In this document: piece after piece, positions 8,845 to 18,560 of the stretch
How the letters are laid out: every line of letters starts with the position of its first letter
How positions within the stretch are numbered: the stretch's first letter is position 1
Assembly: GCF_001975225.1 (NCBI RefSeq)
Contig: NZ_CP019445.1
Coordinates: 4,092,001 to 4,156,000 of the forward strand
DNA: 64,000 nt
DNA from: Kosakonia cowanii JCM 10956 = DSM 18146
GTDB lineage: Bacteria > Pseudomonadota > Gammaproteobacteria > Enterobacterales > Enterobacteriaceae
Reading direction: 5' to 3'
Translations under genes and position numbers: made by a program
The notes under the pieces: generated by a model
Told to the model about the DNA's origin: nothing
The model's database searches: none
Seen by the model: the letters and a program-made list of their open reading frames with translations, nothing else

Positions 8845-8859
8845 ATGGATAAAAAATGA
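8845..8859 (+). promoter_or_regulatory. Four-codon upstream mini-ORF overlapping the glycosyltransferase start
   Basis: An ATG at 8845 opens a frame of Met-Asp-Lys-Lys and stop. Its TGA overlaps the ATG of the 1189-residue glycosyltransferase (ATGA at 8856-8859). The large gene has no strong Shine-Dalgarno sequence of its own close to its ATG, so termination-reinitiation on the mini-ORF could help set its expression. This is a reading of the sequence only. Confidence 0.3.
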
Positions 8860-11800
8860 ACGAACACGCTCTGGTAAGTATTACCATCCCCGCTTACAAC
8901 CCTGAGTTCTTTGAGACAGCGCTTCTGAGCGCCCTGCATCAAAGCTGGCCCAACTGTGAAATCATTATCTGTGACGATAGCCGCGATGACACCATCCGCA
9001 CCCTGACCGAGCGTTACGCGGGTCACTCCACCGTGCCGATCCGCTACTTCAAAAACGAACCAGCACTGCGCGAGGTTAATAACGTGCGCCGCTGTATTCG
9101 GGAAGCGCAGGGTAAATACATCAAGTTCCTTTATGACGACGACATCATTTATAAAGAGTGCGTGACGCGTCTGGTTGACGCCATTGAATCCTCACCCGCC
9201 AATCGTCTCGCCTCGTCCCGTCGCACGCGTATTGATGAAGAGGGCAAGCCGCTGGTGGATATTAATGCCACGGCCTTTCCGTTTGGCTGCGATGTAGCGA
9301 TCGATGGTGCCGATCTGGTCGCCTTTTTTGCCGACTACCAGGTCAACTTTATCGGCGAGCCCAGCGCGGTGCTCTGCTATCGCGAAGACGCGCTCGCCTT
9401 CGGCGAGGAGCTATTCAACCTGGGCGGTGAACCGATGCCCTTCCTCGTGGATGTCGCGCTCTACGTGAAATTGCTGCGCCTCGGCAACCTGGCATTTATC
9501 GCCGAGCCTCTCGCCGCATTTCGCGTTTCAGAAAATCAGAGCAGTAAGCGAGCCAACGATGAGAAGTATCGCGAGATGATAAATCGTACCTATACCCGTT
9601 TCCCGCAAATCATTCGGGAACAGGGCTGGTACAAAGGCACCAAAGAGGAGAACTGCATCGTCAAGGTGGCACCGCTCAATGCCCCTGAGCAGGTACAGCA
9701 GGAGAACCTGATTCACGGCATGCTGCACGCAACGCACCTCTCAAGCCGCCATTATCAGAGCTATCAAATTCAGCAGTGGCTGCAACAGCGCACGCTTCCT
9801 GCCCAACACCGGGTCTATGTCGACGCGTATGCAACGGCGCGCAACATCGCGCAAACCTTAACGGTCTTTATTCTGCATGCAGACCGCGATCCGGCAGCCA
9901 CGCAGCGAACATTTGACAGTATCAACGGCTATACCGGCTACGGACTAACGCTTGAAGCGGTTACGGTAGGCGAAACCGCGCTGCATTGCGCACCTGATAC
10001 GATCGCTATTGTGGCGGCACAGGCGCAAACGGTGCAGTACATCAACGCTTTTCTCAGCGACAGTGCAACAGACTGGGTGCTGTTCCTCGAGGCAGGCGAA
10101 ACGCTGCTCTCCAGCGGTATGCTGATGTTCGATCTGGCACTGGGTGACGCGGAACAGTGTGATGCGCTCTACGGTGACGAACTCTATCAGCAGGAAGGTG
10201 ATATCCACTCCACGGCGTTTCGCCCGGACTTTAACCTCGATTTATTGCTGAGCTACCCGGCGGAAATGGCTCGCCACTGGCTGTTTCGCACCCGTACACT
10301 ACATGAGCTGGGCGGTTTCAACCCGCACTATGTGCAGGCGTGGCAATTTGAGTACATCGTGCGCCTGATTGAGCAGAAAGGGATGGGTTTTGCCGGACAC
10401 CTTCCGGAGCCATTTCTTCTCGGCCACCTGCCTGAGATCCTGACCCGAGCGGAAGAGGCAAACATTTTAACCCATCACCTGCGCCAGCGCGGCTACCCCC
10501 AGGGCGAGGTGGCGGTGACCGGCGAGGGTCTGTATGCCCTGCGCTACCATCACCAGGAACAGCCGCTGGTGTCGATCATCATCCCGACCAAAGATCAGCT
10601 GCGCATCCTCAGTGCCTGCGTCACCACTCTGCTGGAAAAAACGCGCTACCGTAATTACGAACTGCTGATTGTCGATAACAACAGCGAAACGGTAGAGGCG
10701 CTACAGTGGCTGGAGGGCATTTCGTCCATTGATCCTGAACGCATTCGCGTCCTGCGTTATCCGCACCCCTTTAACTACTCTGCCATCAATAATATGGCGG
10801 CACGGGAAGCGCGCGGCGACTACCTGGTACTGCTGAATAACGATACCGCAATCATTAACCCCGACTGGCTGGATAATCTTCTTAACCACGGTCTGCGACC
10901 GGAAGTGGGTATCACGGGCGCAAAACTGCTCTACCCTGACGGAAAAATCCAGCACGCGGGTGTCGTACTCGGGCTGCGCGGCCCGGCCGATCACCCCTAT
11001 ATCGGCAGTGAAAACGATCGCAGCGGCTATATGAACCGTTTGCGTGTCGACCAGAACTACAATGTGGTAACCGCCGCCTGTTTGCTGATCCGCAAAGCGG
11101 TGTATGAGCAGGTTGGCGGATTAGACGAGACGCAATTCACCGTCTCCTATAACGATGTCGATCTCTGCTTAAAAGTGCGCGAGGCGGGATATTTAACGGT
11201 CTGGACACCGCACGCGCTGGTGATGCATGAAGGCAGCGTCAGCCAGACTCATGTCGACAAGACGGTGCAGGAGAAAAAGCGCCAGCGCTTTATGGCTGAA
11301 CAGGATGCCATGTACCGCAAGTGGCTACCGATTATCGCAAACGATCCTGCCTATAACCCTAACCTCTCCCAGGATGGCGCGGGTTTCCAGTTTGAGGTAG
11401 ATCGCTATAACAGCTGGCAGCCGCTGCACTGGAAACCGATCCCGCGCCTGGTCTCCTTCCCGCTACGCAGCTTACCTGAGAGTCAGCAGCGTCTCGATAC
11501 ACCGCTCTCGCTGATGCATGAAGTGGGGCTGGTCGAAGGTCAGATCAACTATCACGCCAGTACTTACGCCGACCTGGCGCGTTTTGCGCCGGATACGTTA
11601 ATTGTTCATCGCCAGGTCAGTGACGGCACGCAAGAGTGGTTACGACGGCTGCCGCAGGGAGAGAGCCTGTTCAAAGTGTTCGACCTTGACGGCTGGTTGC
11701 CCGCTATGCCGGTCAATGCGGCCGAGCGCAGCGAATCTCCACAGGCGCTGGCAGCCGCTCTGCGCGCTACGTTAAGCCATATCGACAGGCTGGTGGTGGC

Positions 11801-12425
11801 CAGCGAAGCGCTTGCGGAGCAGTGCGCAGGTCTGCATAGCGATATCCGCGTTATGCCCGCTCGCCTCGATCCTCGTCAGTGGTCAGCGCTCAATACGCTG
11901 CGCGGTACCGGCGATAAAATGCGTGTCGGCTGGATCGGCAGCGCTGCCGATGTCGGCGATCTGGAAATCATTCACAAATTAGTAGGCCAGCTGGCGGATC
12001 GCGTTGAGTGGGTTTTCTATGGCTACTGCCCGCCGTCACTGCGTCCGCTGATGACCGAGTATCACGCAGCTGTGCAGCCGACTTATTTTGCGCAGAAGCT
12101 GGCCAGCCTCAATCTGGATCTCGCTTTACTGCCGATGGCGGATAATCTGTGGAATCGCACGCTCAGCCCGCGTCGGGTGCTGGAATATGGTGCCTGCGGC
12201 GTGCCGGTTATCTGTAGCGATATTGTTGCAACCGGCAACTTTGCTGCCATTACCCGCGTGGGGAATAAGCCCAAACTCTGGCGTGAGGCCATTGAAAATC
12301 ATCTGCACGACCGCCCGGCTTCAGCGGCACTGGGCGATGCGCTAAAAGCGCAGGTGCTGGCGCAAGGCTTCTGGGATGAACAAACAGTGCTTCAGCAGGC
12401 CCGCATCTGGCTGCCAGACGCATAG
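8856..12425 (+). CDS. Giant multidomain glycosyltransferase (probable flagellin glycosyltransferase)
   Basis: This 1189-residue protein has three apparent catalytic or pseudo-catalytic modules. The first is an N-terminal GT2 domain (residues ~5-240; VSITIPAYNP, DDD at 94-96). A linker with a weak GT-like segment follows. The second is a GT2/GT-A domain (~566-830; PLVSIIIPTKDQ, LLNNDTAIINPDW around 660). The third is a C-terminal GT-B-like domain (~1020-1180; MRVGWIGSAADVGDLEII, RRVLEYGACGVPVI). No signal peptide or membrane helices are visible, so it should act in the cytoplasm on unexported flagellin. The architecture recalls FgtA-type flagellin glycosyltransferases. It shares its last two modules with the gene that ends convergently at 12486. 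Confidence 0.82.
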   Translation: MNEHALVSITIPAYNPEFFETALLSALHQSWPNCEIIICDDSRDDTIRTLTERYAGHSTVPIRYFKNEPALREVNNVRRCIREAQGKYIKFLYDDDIIYKECVTRLVDAIESSPANRLASSRRTRIDEEGKPLVDINATAFPFGCDVAIDGADLVAFFADYQVNFIGEPSAVLCYREDALAFGEELFNLGGEPMPFLVDVALYVKLLRLGNLAFIAEPLAAFRVSENQSSKRANDEKYREMINRTYTRFPQIIREQGWYKGTKEENCIVKVAPLNAPEQVQQENLIHGMLHATHLSSRHYQSYQIQQWLQQRTLPAQHRVYVDAYATARNIAQTLTVFILHADRDPAATQRTFDSINGYTGYGLTLEAVTVGETALHCAPDTIAIVAAQAQTVQYINAFLSDSATDWVLFLEAGETLLSSGMLMFDLALGDAEQCDALYGDELYQQEGDIHSTAFRPDFNLDLLLSYPAEMARHWLFRTRTLHELGGFNPHYVQAWQFEYIVRLIEQKGMGFAGHLPEPFLLGHLPEILTRAEEANILTHHLRQRGYPQGEVAVTGEGLYALRYHHQEQPLVSIIIPTKDQLRILSACVTTLLEKTRYRNYELLIVDNNSETVEALQWLEGISSIDPERIRVLRYPHPFNYSAINNMAAREARGDYLVLLNNDTAIINPDWLDNLLNHGLRPEVGITGAKLLYPDGKIQHAGVVLGLRGPADHPYIGSENDRSGYMNRLRVDQNYNVVTAACLLIRKAVYEQVGGLDETQFTVSYNDVDLCLKVREAGYLTVWTPHALVMHEGSVSQTHVDKTVQEKKRQRFMAEQDAMYRKWLPIIANDPAYNPNLSQDGAGFQFEVDRYNSWQPLHWKPIPRLVSFPLRSLPESQQRLDTPLSLMHEVGLVEGQINYHASTYADLARFAPDTLIVHRQVSDGTQEWLRRLPQGESLFKVFDLDGWLPAMPVNAAERSESPQALAAALRATLSHIDRLVVASEALAEQCAGLHSDIRVMPARLDPRQWSALNTLRGTGDKMRVGWIGSAADVGDLEIIHKLVGQLADRVEWVFYGYCPPSLRPLMTEYHAAVQPTYFAQKLASLNLDLALLPMADNLWNRTLSPRRVLEYGACGVPVICSDIVATGNFAAITRVGNKPKLWREAIENHLHDRPASAALGDALKAQVLAQGFWDEQTVLQQARIWLPDA

Positions 12426-12439
12426 TCGCAAAGCAGTTA

Positions 12440-12474
12440 ATAAAAAGGGAGGCCTTCTGGCCTCCCTTTTTTTC
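12440..12474. terminator. Bidirectional terminator between the two large glycosyltransferase genes
   Basis: A GGGAGGCC / GGCCTCCC stem with a TTCT loop is flanked by AAAAA on the left and TTTTTTT on the right. It is placed between the stop at 12425 and the stop at 12486 of the converging genes. Confidence 0.93.
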
Positions 12475-12485
12475 ATATTGCTACG

Positions 12486-15400
12486 CTACTTTTCTGCCGG
12501 TAACCAGGCGTGGCGCCACTCATCCAGCCCGGCATCGCGAAGATACCACTCTTGATGTACGGCCTCGCGCAGTGCATCTCCCTGACGGTGGCGTAAATCC
12601 TCATCATTGATGTAGGCCTGCACGGCGTTCATCCACTCTTTAAAGCGGTTCTCGACCAACGTCACCGGAAGATTGCATCGGTACGGTTCAATATTGGTGG
12701 CGATAATCGGCACGCCACAGGTGCCAATCTCCAGCAGGCGCAGATTACTTTTACACTCGTTGAACTGGTTGATTTCCAGCGGCACCAGCGCGAGATCGAG
12801 ATTGAGGCTCGCCAGCTTTTCCGGGTAGAGTTCGAAAGGTACGCCGGGATGAAACTCGCACTGCACATTGCGCGGTTTCATGCCCATAAAGACCCACTCA
12901 ACCTGCCCTTCCAGCGCCTTGATAAGCGGCAGCAGGATCTCCAGATCGCCGCTATGCGAACTGCCGCCCGCCCAGCCAACGCGCACCTTTTTCCCTACGC
13001 CGCGCGCGCTGCGCAGGTCTCCCCACTGATGCGGCGCCAGTCGGTTTTGCGCAATTCGAATATCGGAATGAAAACGGCTATAGGCCTCCGCCAGCGGTGC
13101 GGTTGAAACCACCAGCCAGTCGGCGCTGTCGAGCACTTTTCTGAAGCTTTTGATCATATGCTGTGGGAAGTGCTGCCGGTTACCATTCTTCAACGGCACG
13201 TTTAACAGGTAATCGTCATATTCGAGCACAATTTTCGCTGCGCTCACTTCCCGCAGCTGTCTGAAGATATCCGGGAAGCGGCTACCGGTGATCAGTTCCA
13301 GCAGAATAACGTCCGGCTGTAATTGCGCAGCCTCCATCACGCCGGGGATGGTATTGGTAAGCCCCCCCTCCAGCATCAAGTGACGCTCCATCGCTTTGAA
13401 TGGCTGCATCACACGGTGATGACCACCGCCAACCCAGTTAATATGATGCGCCATCACTACCGGCAGTGGACGCCCCGGCAGCGGCTGGTGGAGCCGGGCC
13501 ACGCTGTCGCTCAGGGTGAACGCTTTACCCATTTTCTGCATTAACGGATGGTAAGAGGGTTCTGCCAGCAGCCCCTGCTGCCACTCAGCCCGAAGCGTCG
13601 CATAGTCGTGCAGTAAAGGACGCTCCTGTACACCGATTTTACTGCCGAGCAGACGCGTGGCGCCGCCCATATGTTTGACGCGGGCGTAAGGGGTCCAGAC
13701 GTTGAGATAACCCAGCTTTTGCGCCCGCAATCCAAGGTCAACATCGCCGAAATAGAGCGGATATTTCTCCTCAGTGAAGCCATTAAGGGCATAGAAAACC
13801 TCTTTGCGCACCATCATGCAGGCGCCGCTCACCGCCGCCAGATTGCGCGGCGTTTTCAGGAAGTGACTAAACCCACTGGCCTGGTTGTCACTCCCCTCAA
13901 AAGCAACCTCGACGCCGTGTTGCAGGCCGAGCAGATACCCGCCGTGCTGAATAGTGCCATCCTGATATTCGAGCTTCGCACCTACCAGTGCCACTTCCGG
14001 GCGCAGTGCCTGCTCCAGCAAGGTATCAAGCCAGTCGCCATCAATGATTTCACAATCATTATTCAGGAAAACCAGCACATCTCCGCGCGCCTGCTGAGCC
14101 GCAGCGTTATTGATCCCCGCATAGTTAAATGGGGCGTCATAACGCAGGATGCGCACCTGATCGATGCCCAGGCCGGCAAGATCGTTGAGAAAACGGCAGG
14201 CATCCTCCTCGACAGACTGATTGTCGACGATCAGCACTTCATAGTGCGGGTAACGCGTCTTCTCCATCAGGCTTTCGATGCAGCGTTTGAGCAGGGCGAA
14301 GCGATCGCGGGTCGGAATGATAATAGAGACCAGCGGCGTGGCACCCCAGTGGTAGCGAAGGCGTTTCATCGCCGGGGCGTTGCCCTCCTCCAGCGAGGCG
14401 TTGATACCGAGGCGCTGCAGATGCGCAAGCAGCACCTCGCCGCACTCCTCTATCACCGCCGGGCTCGCATACCAGTGCGACGCTTTATGCGGGTTCTCTA
14501 CCAGAACTTCCGCCACGCGCGCCAGCGATTGCGGCCCCTGTGCTTCAACAAAGCGCCATAGCAGATCGATCATCGCAGCGTGCGGATAGCGTGGATTCAG
14601 GCCACCCAGCTGTTGCGCCGCTTCACGTGAGAAGAGCAGCACGCGTCCGATATAGGGAAAACCGCGTAGCACATCAATGTTCACTTCCGGACGCAGCGTC
14701 AGCTCTGGATCGTTCCCCTCACCCTGCGTCATCTCATCGCAGTAGAAGAGCAAGGCCTCTGGCTGATGGAGCGCTTGCCCGACGAAACGCAACAGCGCGT
14801 CATCCCGTAAGGTATAGCCTGCAGGGACGATCAACATCGAACCGGCTTCGCGGGTAGTGAGCAGCGTATTCACTGCTGCAGGCCAAGCGCCCTCCTCTGC
14901 AATCACGTCAATAGTGACGGGTGCCAGCGACTGGCACTCGACCGACGCTTTAGTTTTCTCAGCCAGCGGGCCTTCGCCAACAATAATGACGCCAAGAGTG
15001 GATTTGTGCGGATATGCCGCGGCAAAGGAGAGCAGCGCCTCGCGACGGGCGTCGCTGAGCTTGCGGTCTTCAAACCAGCGCGTCAGTGAGTAATCGCTGG
15101 TCTGCTGCTGGGCCAGCACCGCTTTGCTGTGAAAATGCAGGGTGTAGCGCTCTTTATCATCAATCAGCAGCGATTTTTCAGGTAAATCTTGCGCCAGCAG
15201 GGCTTCAAGCTGTGCATCCAGTGCCCATTTCGACGCGAAGTGCGCCCGTTGCGCCTGAGTCCACGCCTGCGCTCCGGCATAGCCGCTTTGTAGTAACTCT
15301 ACCCACTCATCGGCATCCGGGCAGTTGCGCAGGGTAAGTGCGCTAAAGTGCTCCGCCTCATGTTGGGCGATGTTATTTTCACCCAGGTAGCCTTCCACGT

Positions 15401-16136
15401 AGCCTTCATTAATCAGGAACAGGGGAATACCCAGAGAAAGCGCTTTTGCCACGCTATCTTCGTTGCCAATGACAACATCGTACTGCTCAAGCCAGCCGGG
15501 TTCGAGACGCTCACTCTGCAGGCTGAGATCGAGCCACTCAATTTTGATGCCCACATCGCGCGCGCGCGCCTGGATTTCATACATTTCTGTCGACATCGAT
15601 GGTGCCATGTAAAGCGCGCGCGTGAGGCTTTGCGGTTGGCGCGTTCGCACATACTGTGCAAAGCGACGCGGTACGCTCCACGGCATCGTTTTAAGCTGCG
15701 CAGGATCAATACCCGTTTGCAACAAAATGGCAGAGCTGCGTGGGGAGAGATCGAGCGTCAGCGCGGCGAGACGGTTTTCCAGCGCGACGCCCCAGGGGAT
15801 GTACATGTCATTGTAATCGCAGTAGTGACGGAAGAGCATCGCGCCGCGCAGATCGCCGGCGCTAAGGGCATCGAGTAACTTGTCACTGAAAAAGCCGCGG
15901 TAGATCCAGATGAGCGTGTAATGGCGGGCAAGCTCGCCTTGCTTATCGGTAATGATCGCAAAACGGCCTGTCGCTGTCAGGCGGGCAATTTCCGCGCCCA
16001 GCGTTTTACCTGCCGTCGAGCAAATGACCTCGACGCGCCAGCCAGACGCCAACAGCGTGTCAGCAATATCAATAAGTTCAGCCGCAGGCTGCGTAAAAGC
16101 GTCGAAACTATCAATACTGATTAATAGGGTTTGCAT
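12486..16136 (-). CDS. Giant multidomain glycosyltransferase adjacent to the flagellin genes
   Basis: This 1216-residue protein has an N-terminal ~330-residue segment with glycosyltransferase-like features (NEGYVEGYLGENN). A middle region is followed by a GT2/GT-A domain at ~598-860 (TPLVSIIIPTRDRFALLKRCIESL; LNNDCEIIDGDW around 690) and a GT-B-like C-terminal domain from ~1050 (VRVGWAGGSSHSGDLEILLPL; LRLLEIGTCGVPIIATNIEPY). The last two modules match the order seen in the neighbouring 1189-residue protein, so the pair arose by duplication and N-terminal replacement. It reads in the same direction as the flagellins, 200 bp downstream of the last fliC and its terminator. Cytosolic transfer of sugar to flagellin Ser/Thr is inferred from position and family. 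Confidence 0.82.
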   Translation of the reverse strand: MQTLLISIDSFDAFTQPAAELIDIADTLLASGWRVEVICSTAGKTLGAEIARLTATGRFAIITDKQGELARHYTLIWIYRGFFSDKLLDALSAGDLRGAMLFRHYCDYNDMYIPWGVALENRLAALTLDLSPRSSAILLQTGIDPAQLKTMPWSVPRRFAQYVRTRQPQSLTRALYMAPSMSTEMYEIQARARDVGIKIEWLDLSLQSERLEPGWLEQYDVVIGNEDSVAKALSLGIPLFLINEGYVEGYLGENNIAQHEAEHFSALTLRNCPDADEWVELLQSGYAGAQAWTQAQRAHFASKWALDAQLEALLAQDLPEKSLLIDDKERYTLHFHSKAVLAQQQTSDYSLTRWFEDRKLSDARREALLSFAAAYPHKSTLGVIIVGEGPLAEKTKASVECQSLAPVTIDVIAEEGAWPAAVNTLLTTREAGSMLIVPAGYTLRDDALLRFVGQALHQPEALLFYCDEMTQGEGNDPELTLRPEVNIDVLRGFPYIGRVLLFSREAAQQLGGLNPRYPHAAMIDLLWRFVEAQGPQSLARVAEVLVENPHKASHWYASPAVIEECGEVLLAHLQRLGINASLEEGNAPAMKRLRYHWGATPLVSIIIPTRDRFALLKRCIESLMEKTRYPHYEVLIVDNQSVEEDACRFLNDLAGLGIDQVRILRYDAPFNYAGINNAAAQQARGDVLVFLNNDCEIIDGDWLDTLLEQALRPEVALVGAKLEYQDGTIQHGGYLLGLQHGVEVAFEGSDNQASGFSHFLKTPRNLAAVSGACMMVRKEVFYALNGFTEEKYPLYFGDVDLGLRAQKLGYLNVWTPYARVKHMGGATRLLGSKIGVQERPLLHDYATLRAEWQQGLLAEPSYHPLMQKMGKAFTLSDSVARLHQPLPGRPLPVVMAHHINWVGGGHHRVMQPFKAMERHLMLEGGLTNTIPGVMEAAQLQPDVILLELITGSRFPDIFRQLREVSAAKIVLEYDDYLLNVPLKNGNRQHFPQHMIKSFRKVLDSADWLVVSTAPLAEAYSRFHSDIRIAQNRLAPHQWGDLRSARGVGKKVRVGWAGGSSHSGDLEILLPLIKALEGQVEWVFMGMKPRNVQCEFHPGVPFELYPEKLASLNLDLALVPLEINQFNECKSNLRLLEIGTCGVPIIATNIEPYRCNLPVTLVENRFKEWMNAVQAYINDEDLRHRQGDALREAVHQEWYLRDAGLDEWRHAWLPAEK

Positions 16137-16290
16137 CCGTCATCCTCAACCTGTTTGACCTGCTACCCGAAACGGTGGGCGCAAGTGTAATTAGAGTTAT
16201 TGTGCGGGAATGCCTGCGTTTCGAGGGGGGAATAAGGTTGTTGAAAAGGGCTTAAATCTGGCGATTGTCCGGCGTGATAGCCGTGGAGAT

Positions 16291-16322
16291 AAAAAAAAGC
16301 GCCGACAGGCGGCGCTTTTTTG
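16291..16322 (-). terminator. Terminator of flagellin copy 4
   Basis: A GC-rich hairpin (AGCGCC ... GGCGCT, 16298-16316) lies between A and T runs, 20-40 bp beyond the stop of the leftmost fliC. Nearly the same hairpin follows each of the other three flagellin genes. Confidence 0.92.
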
Positions 16323-16340
16323 TACAACGGTGTCTGCGGA

Positions 16341-17246
16341 TTAACGCAGCAGGGACAGCATGGTCTGCGGAACCTGGTTGGCCTGCGCCAGCACGGAAGA
16401 ACCAGCCTGCTGCAGGATCTGCGCGCGGGACATGTTCGACACTTCCGTCGCGTAGTCGGAGTCCTGAATACGGCTGCGTGCCGCTGACAGGTTGCTCACG
16501 GTGTTGTTCAGGTTAGTGATGGTGGATTCGAAACGGTTCTGGGAGGCACCCAGCATGCTGCGCTGATCGTCAACTGCTTTGATGGCCGCATCGATATCTG
16601 CCAGCGGAGCACCGTTGGTACCGCCAGTGGAGTCAACGGTACCTTTCAGTACGTCGAAGCCTTCAGCAGAAGTAGAACGCGCGTTACCGTTGATGGTCTG
16701 GGTGGTGGTTACCGCAGTTGCACCAGTGGCGTTATACAGGTTGTAGGAGTCAGACTTGCTCAGGCTGATGGAGATAGTTTCGTTATCTTTAGAACCAACC
16801 TGGAAGTTATAGCTGCTTGAACCGGTACCGGTGTTCAGCACTTTAATGCCGTTGAAGTCGGTCTGGGTGGTTACGCGGTTGATCTCTTCCATACGCTGGT
16901 TAACTTCAGCCTGGATGGAGTCGATATCGGACGCGGAGTTGGAGCTGTTCTGTGCCTGAACGGTCAGGTCACGGATACGCTGCAGGTTGTTGTTCACTTC
17001 GCTCAGCGCGCCTTCAGCAGTCTGCGCCAGGGAGATACCGTCGTTGGCGTTACGGGCAGCAACGGTAAGACCATTGATGTTAGAGGTGAAACGGTTGGCG
17101 ATCGCCTGACCAGCAGCATCATCTTTTGCACTGTTGATACGCAGACCGGAAGAGAGACGCTCAATCGAGGTGCCCAGAGAAGACTGTGATTTAGTCAGGT
17201 TGTTCTGGGTCATCAGCGACAGGGTGTTAGTATTAATAACAGCCAT
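16341..17246 (-). CDS. fliC: Flagellin, tandem copy 4 (distal)
   Basis: This 301-residue flagellin has the conserved D0/D1 N-terminus ([38 protein letters not shown]) and C-terminus ([25 protein letters not shown]...MLSLLR). Only a ~90-residue middle lies between them, so the surface domains D2/D3 seen in the ~500-residue Escherichia flagellin are largely absent. It has the most distinct middle of the four copies ([62 protein letters not shown]). Secreted by the flagellar type III system and polymerised into the filament. The Ser/Thr-rich middle is the likely site of glycosylation by the adjacent enzymes. Confidence 0.96.
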   Translation of the reverse strand: MAVINTNTLSLMTQNNLTKSQSSLGTSIERLSSGLRINSAKDDAAGQAIANRFTSNINGLTVAARNANDGISLAQTAEGALSEVNNNLQRIRDLTVQAQNSSNSASDIDSIQAEVNQRMEEINRVTTQTDFNGIKVLNTGTGSSSYNFQVGSKDNETISISLSKSDSYNLYNATGATAVTTTQTINGNARSTSAEGFDVLKGTVDSTGGTNGAPLADIDAAIKAVDDQRSMLGASQNRFESTITNLNNTVSNLSAARSRIQDSDYATEVSNMSRAQILQQAGSSVLAQANQVPQTMLSLLR

Positions 17247-17317
17247 GATAGTTATCCTTCAGTGAGAGATTTTTTATATTCCGGTAAGCGCCAGCGGCTT
17301 CATCACCGTCATAATTG

Positions 17318-17344
17318 TTATCGACGAACCTTGCCAACTCTTTA
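17318..17344 (-). promoter_or_regulatory. Sigma-28 (FliA) promoter of flagellin copy 4
   Basis: Read on the minus strand: TAAAGAGT, 11-bp spacer, GTCGATAA. This is close to the FliA consensus TAAAGTTT-N11-GCCGATAA and lies about 70-100 bp upstream of the ATG at 17246. Confidence 0.9.
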
Positions 17345-17397
17345 GGTTTTTTTATGTTTTTTGCACGATTTTTGTCGAAAAATTACCCACCCTATAA

Positions 17398-17432
17398 AAC
17401 AAAAAAGCGCCGACAAGCGGCGCTTTTTTTTT
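17398..17432 (-). terminator. Terminator of flagellin copy 3
   Basis: An AGCGCC/GGCGCT-type hairpin with an A run before and a long T run after it lies 20-50 bp past the stop of the fliC gene at 17451-18356. On the other side it abuts the promoter of copy 4. Confidence 0.92.
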
Positions 17433-17450
17433 ACAACTGATGTCTGCGAA

Positions 17451-18356
17451 TTAACGCAGCAGGGACAGCATGGTCTGCGGAACCTGGTTGGCCTGCGCCA
17501 GCACGGAAGAACCGGCCTGCTGCAGGATCTGCGCGCGGGACATGTTCGACACTTCCGTCGCATAGTCGGAGTCCTGAATACGGCTGCGGGCAGCTGACAG
17601 GTTGCTCACGGTGTTGTTCAGGTTAGTGATGGTGGACTCGAAACGGTTCTGGGACGCACCCAGCAGGCTGCGCTGATCGTCAACCGCTTTGATGGCCTTA
17701 TCGATATCCGCCAGCGGGCTACCATCAGTGCTACCGGACGCATCAACAGTACCTTTCAGTACGTCGAAGCCTTCAGCGGCAGTAGAACGTTTGTTGCCGT
17801 TGATGGTCTGGCCGGTAGTCTGCGCTGTTGCACCAGTCGCATTGTACAGGTTGTAGGAGTCAGACTTGGTCAGGCTGATGGAGATAGTTTCGCTATCTTT
17901 AGAACCGACCTGGAAGCTGTAGCTGCTTGAGCCCGTACCGGTGTTCAGCACTTTAATGCCGTTGAAGTCGGTCTGGGTGGTCACGCGGTTGATCTCTTCC
18001 ATACGCTGGTTAACTTCAGCCTGGATGGAGTCGATGTCAGATGCGGAGTTGGAGCTGTTCTGCGCCTGAACGGTCAGGTCACGGATACGCTGCAGGTTGT
18101 TGTTCACTTCGCTCAGCGCGCCTTCAGCGGTCTGTGCCAGAGAGATACCGTCGTTGGCGTTACGGGCAGCAACGGTCAGGCCGTTGATGTTAGAAGTAAA
18201 GCGGTTCGCGATCGCCTGACCAGCAGCATCGTCTTTCGCGCTGTTGATACGCAGACCGGAAGAGAGACGCTCAATCGAGGTGCCCAGAGAAGACTGTGAT
18301 TTAGTCAGGTTGTTCTGGGTCATCAGCGACAGGGTGTTAGTATTAATAACAGCCAT
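17451..18356 (-). CDS. fliC: Flagellin, tandem copy 3
   Basis: This 301-residue flagellin has N- and C-terminal domains identical in protein sequence to the other copies apart from isolated residues. Its middle reads [52 protein letters not shown]. This mixes a left part like copy 4 (GSKD) with a right part like copy 1 (TDGSPLADIDKA), a mosaic pattern expected from gene conversion. It has its own sigma-28 promoter (18428-18454) and terminator. The ribosome site AAGGATAACTATC precedes the ATG and is shared with copies 2 and 4. Confidence 0.96.
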   Translation of the reverse strand: MAVINTNTLSLMTQNNLTKSQSSLGTSIERLSSGLRINSAKDDAAGQAIANRFTSNINGLTVAARNANDGISLAQTAEGALSEVNNNLQRIRDLTVQAQNSSNSASDIDSIQAEVNQRMEEINRVTTQTDFNGIKVLNTGTGSSSYSFQVGSKDSETISISLTKSDSYNLYNATGATAQTTGQTINGNKRSTAAEGFDVLKGTVDASGSTDGSPLADIDKAIKAVDDQRSLLGASQNRFESTITNLNNTVSNLSAARSRIQDSDYATEVSNMSRAQILQQAGSSVLAQANQVPQTMLSLLR

Positions 18357-18427
18357 GATAGTTATCCTTCAGTGAGAAATTTTTTATATTCCGGTAAGCG
18401 CCATCGGCTTCATCACCGTCATAATTG

Positions 18428-18454
18428 TTATCGACGGGTTCAGCGAACTCTTTA
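18428..18454 (-). promoter_or_regulatory. Sigma-28 (FliA) promoter of flagellin copy 3
   Basis: Minus strand TAAAGAGT-N11-GTCGATAA, identical in both boxes to the promoter of copy 4, in the same position relative to the ATG at 18356. Confidence 0.9.
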
Positions 18455-18507
18455 GAAGTTTTTATACTTTTTGCGCGAAAATCGTCGAAAAAGCGCACAG
18501 CGCAGAA

Positions 18508-18540
18508 AATAAAAAAGCGCCGACAAGCGGCGCTTTTTCT
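18508..18540 (-). terminator. Terminator of flagellin copy 2
   Basis: The same GCGCCGACAAGCGGCGC hairpin with flanking A and T runs, downstream of the fliC gene at 18561-19466. Confidence 0.92.
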
Positions 18541-18560
18541 GTACAACTGATGTCTGCGAA

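Noticed and set aside
13671..14561. 296-codon plus-strand open frame inside the 1216-residue glycosyltransferase gene
   Set aside because: Lies antisense across the conserved GT2 domain; composition is that of a shadow frame.
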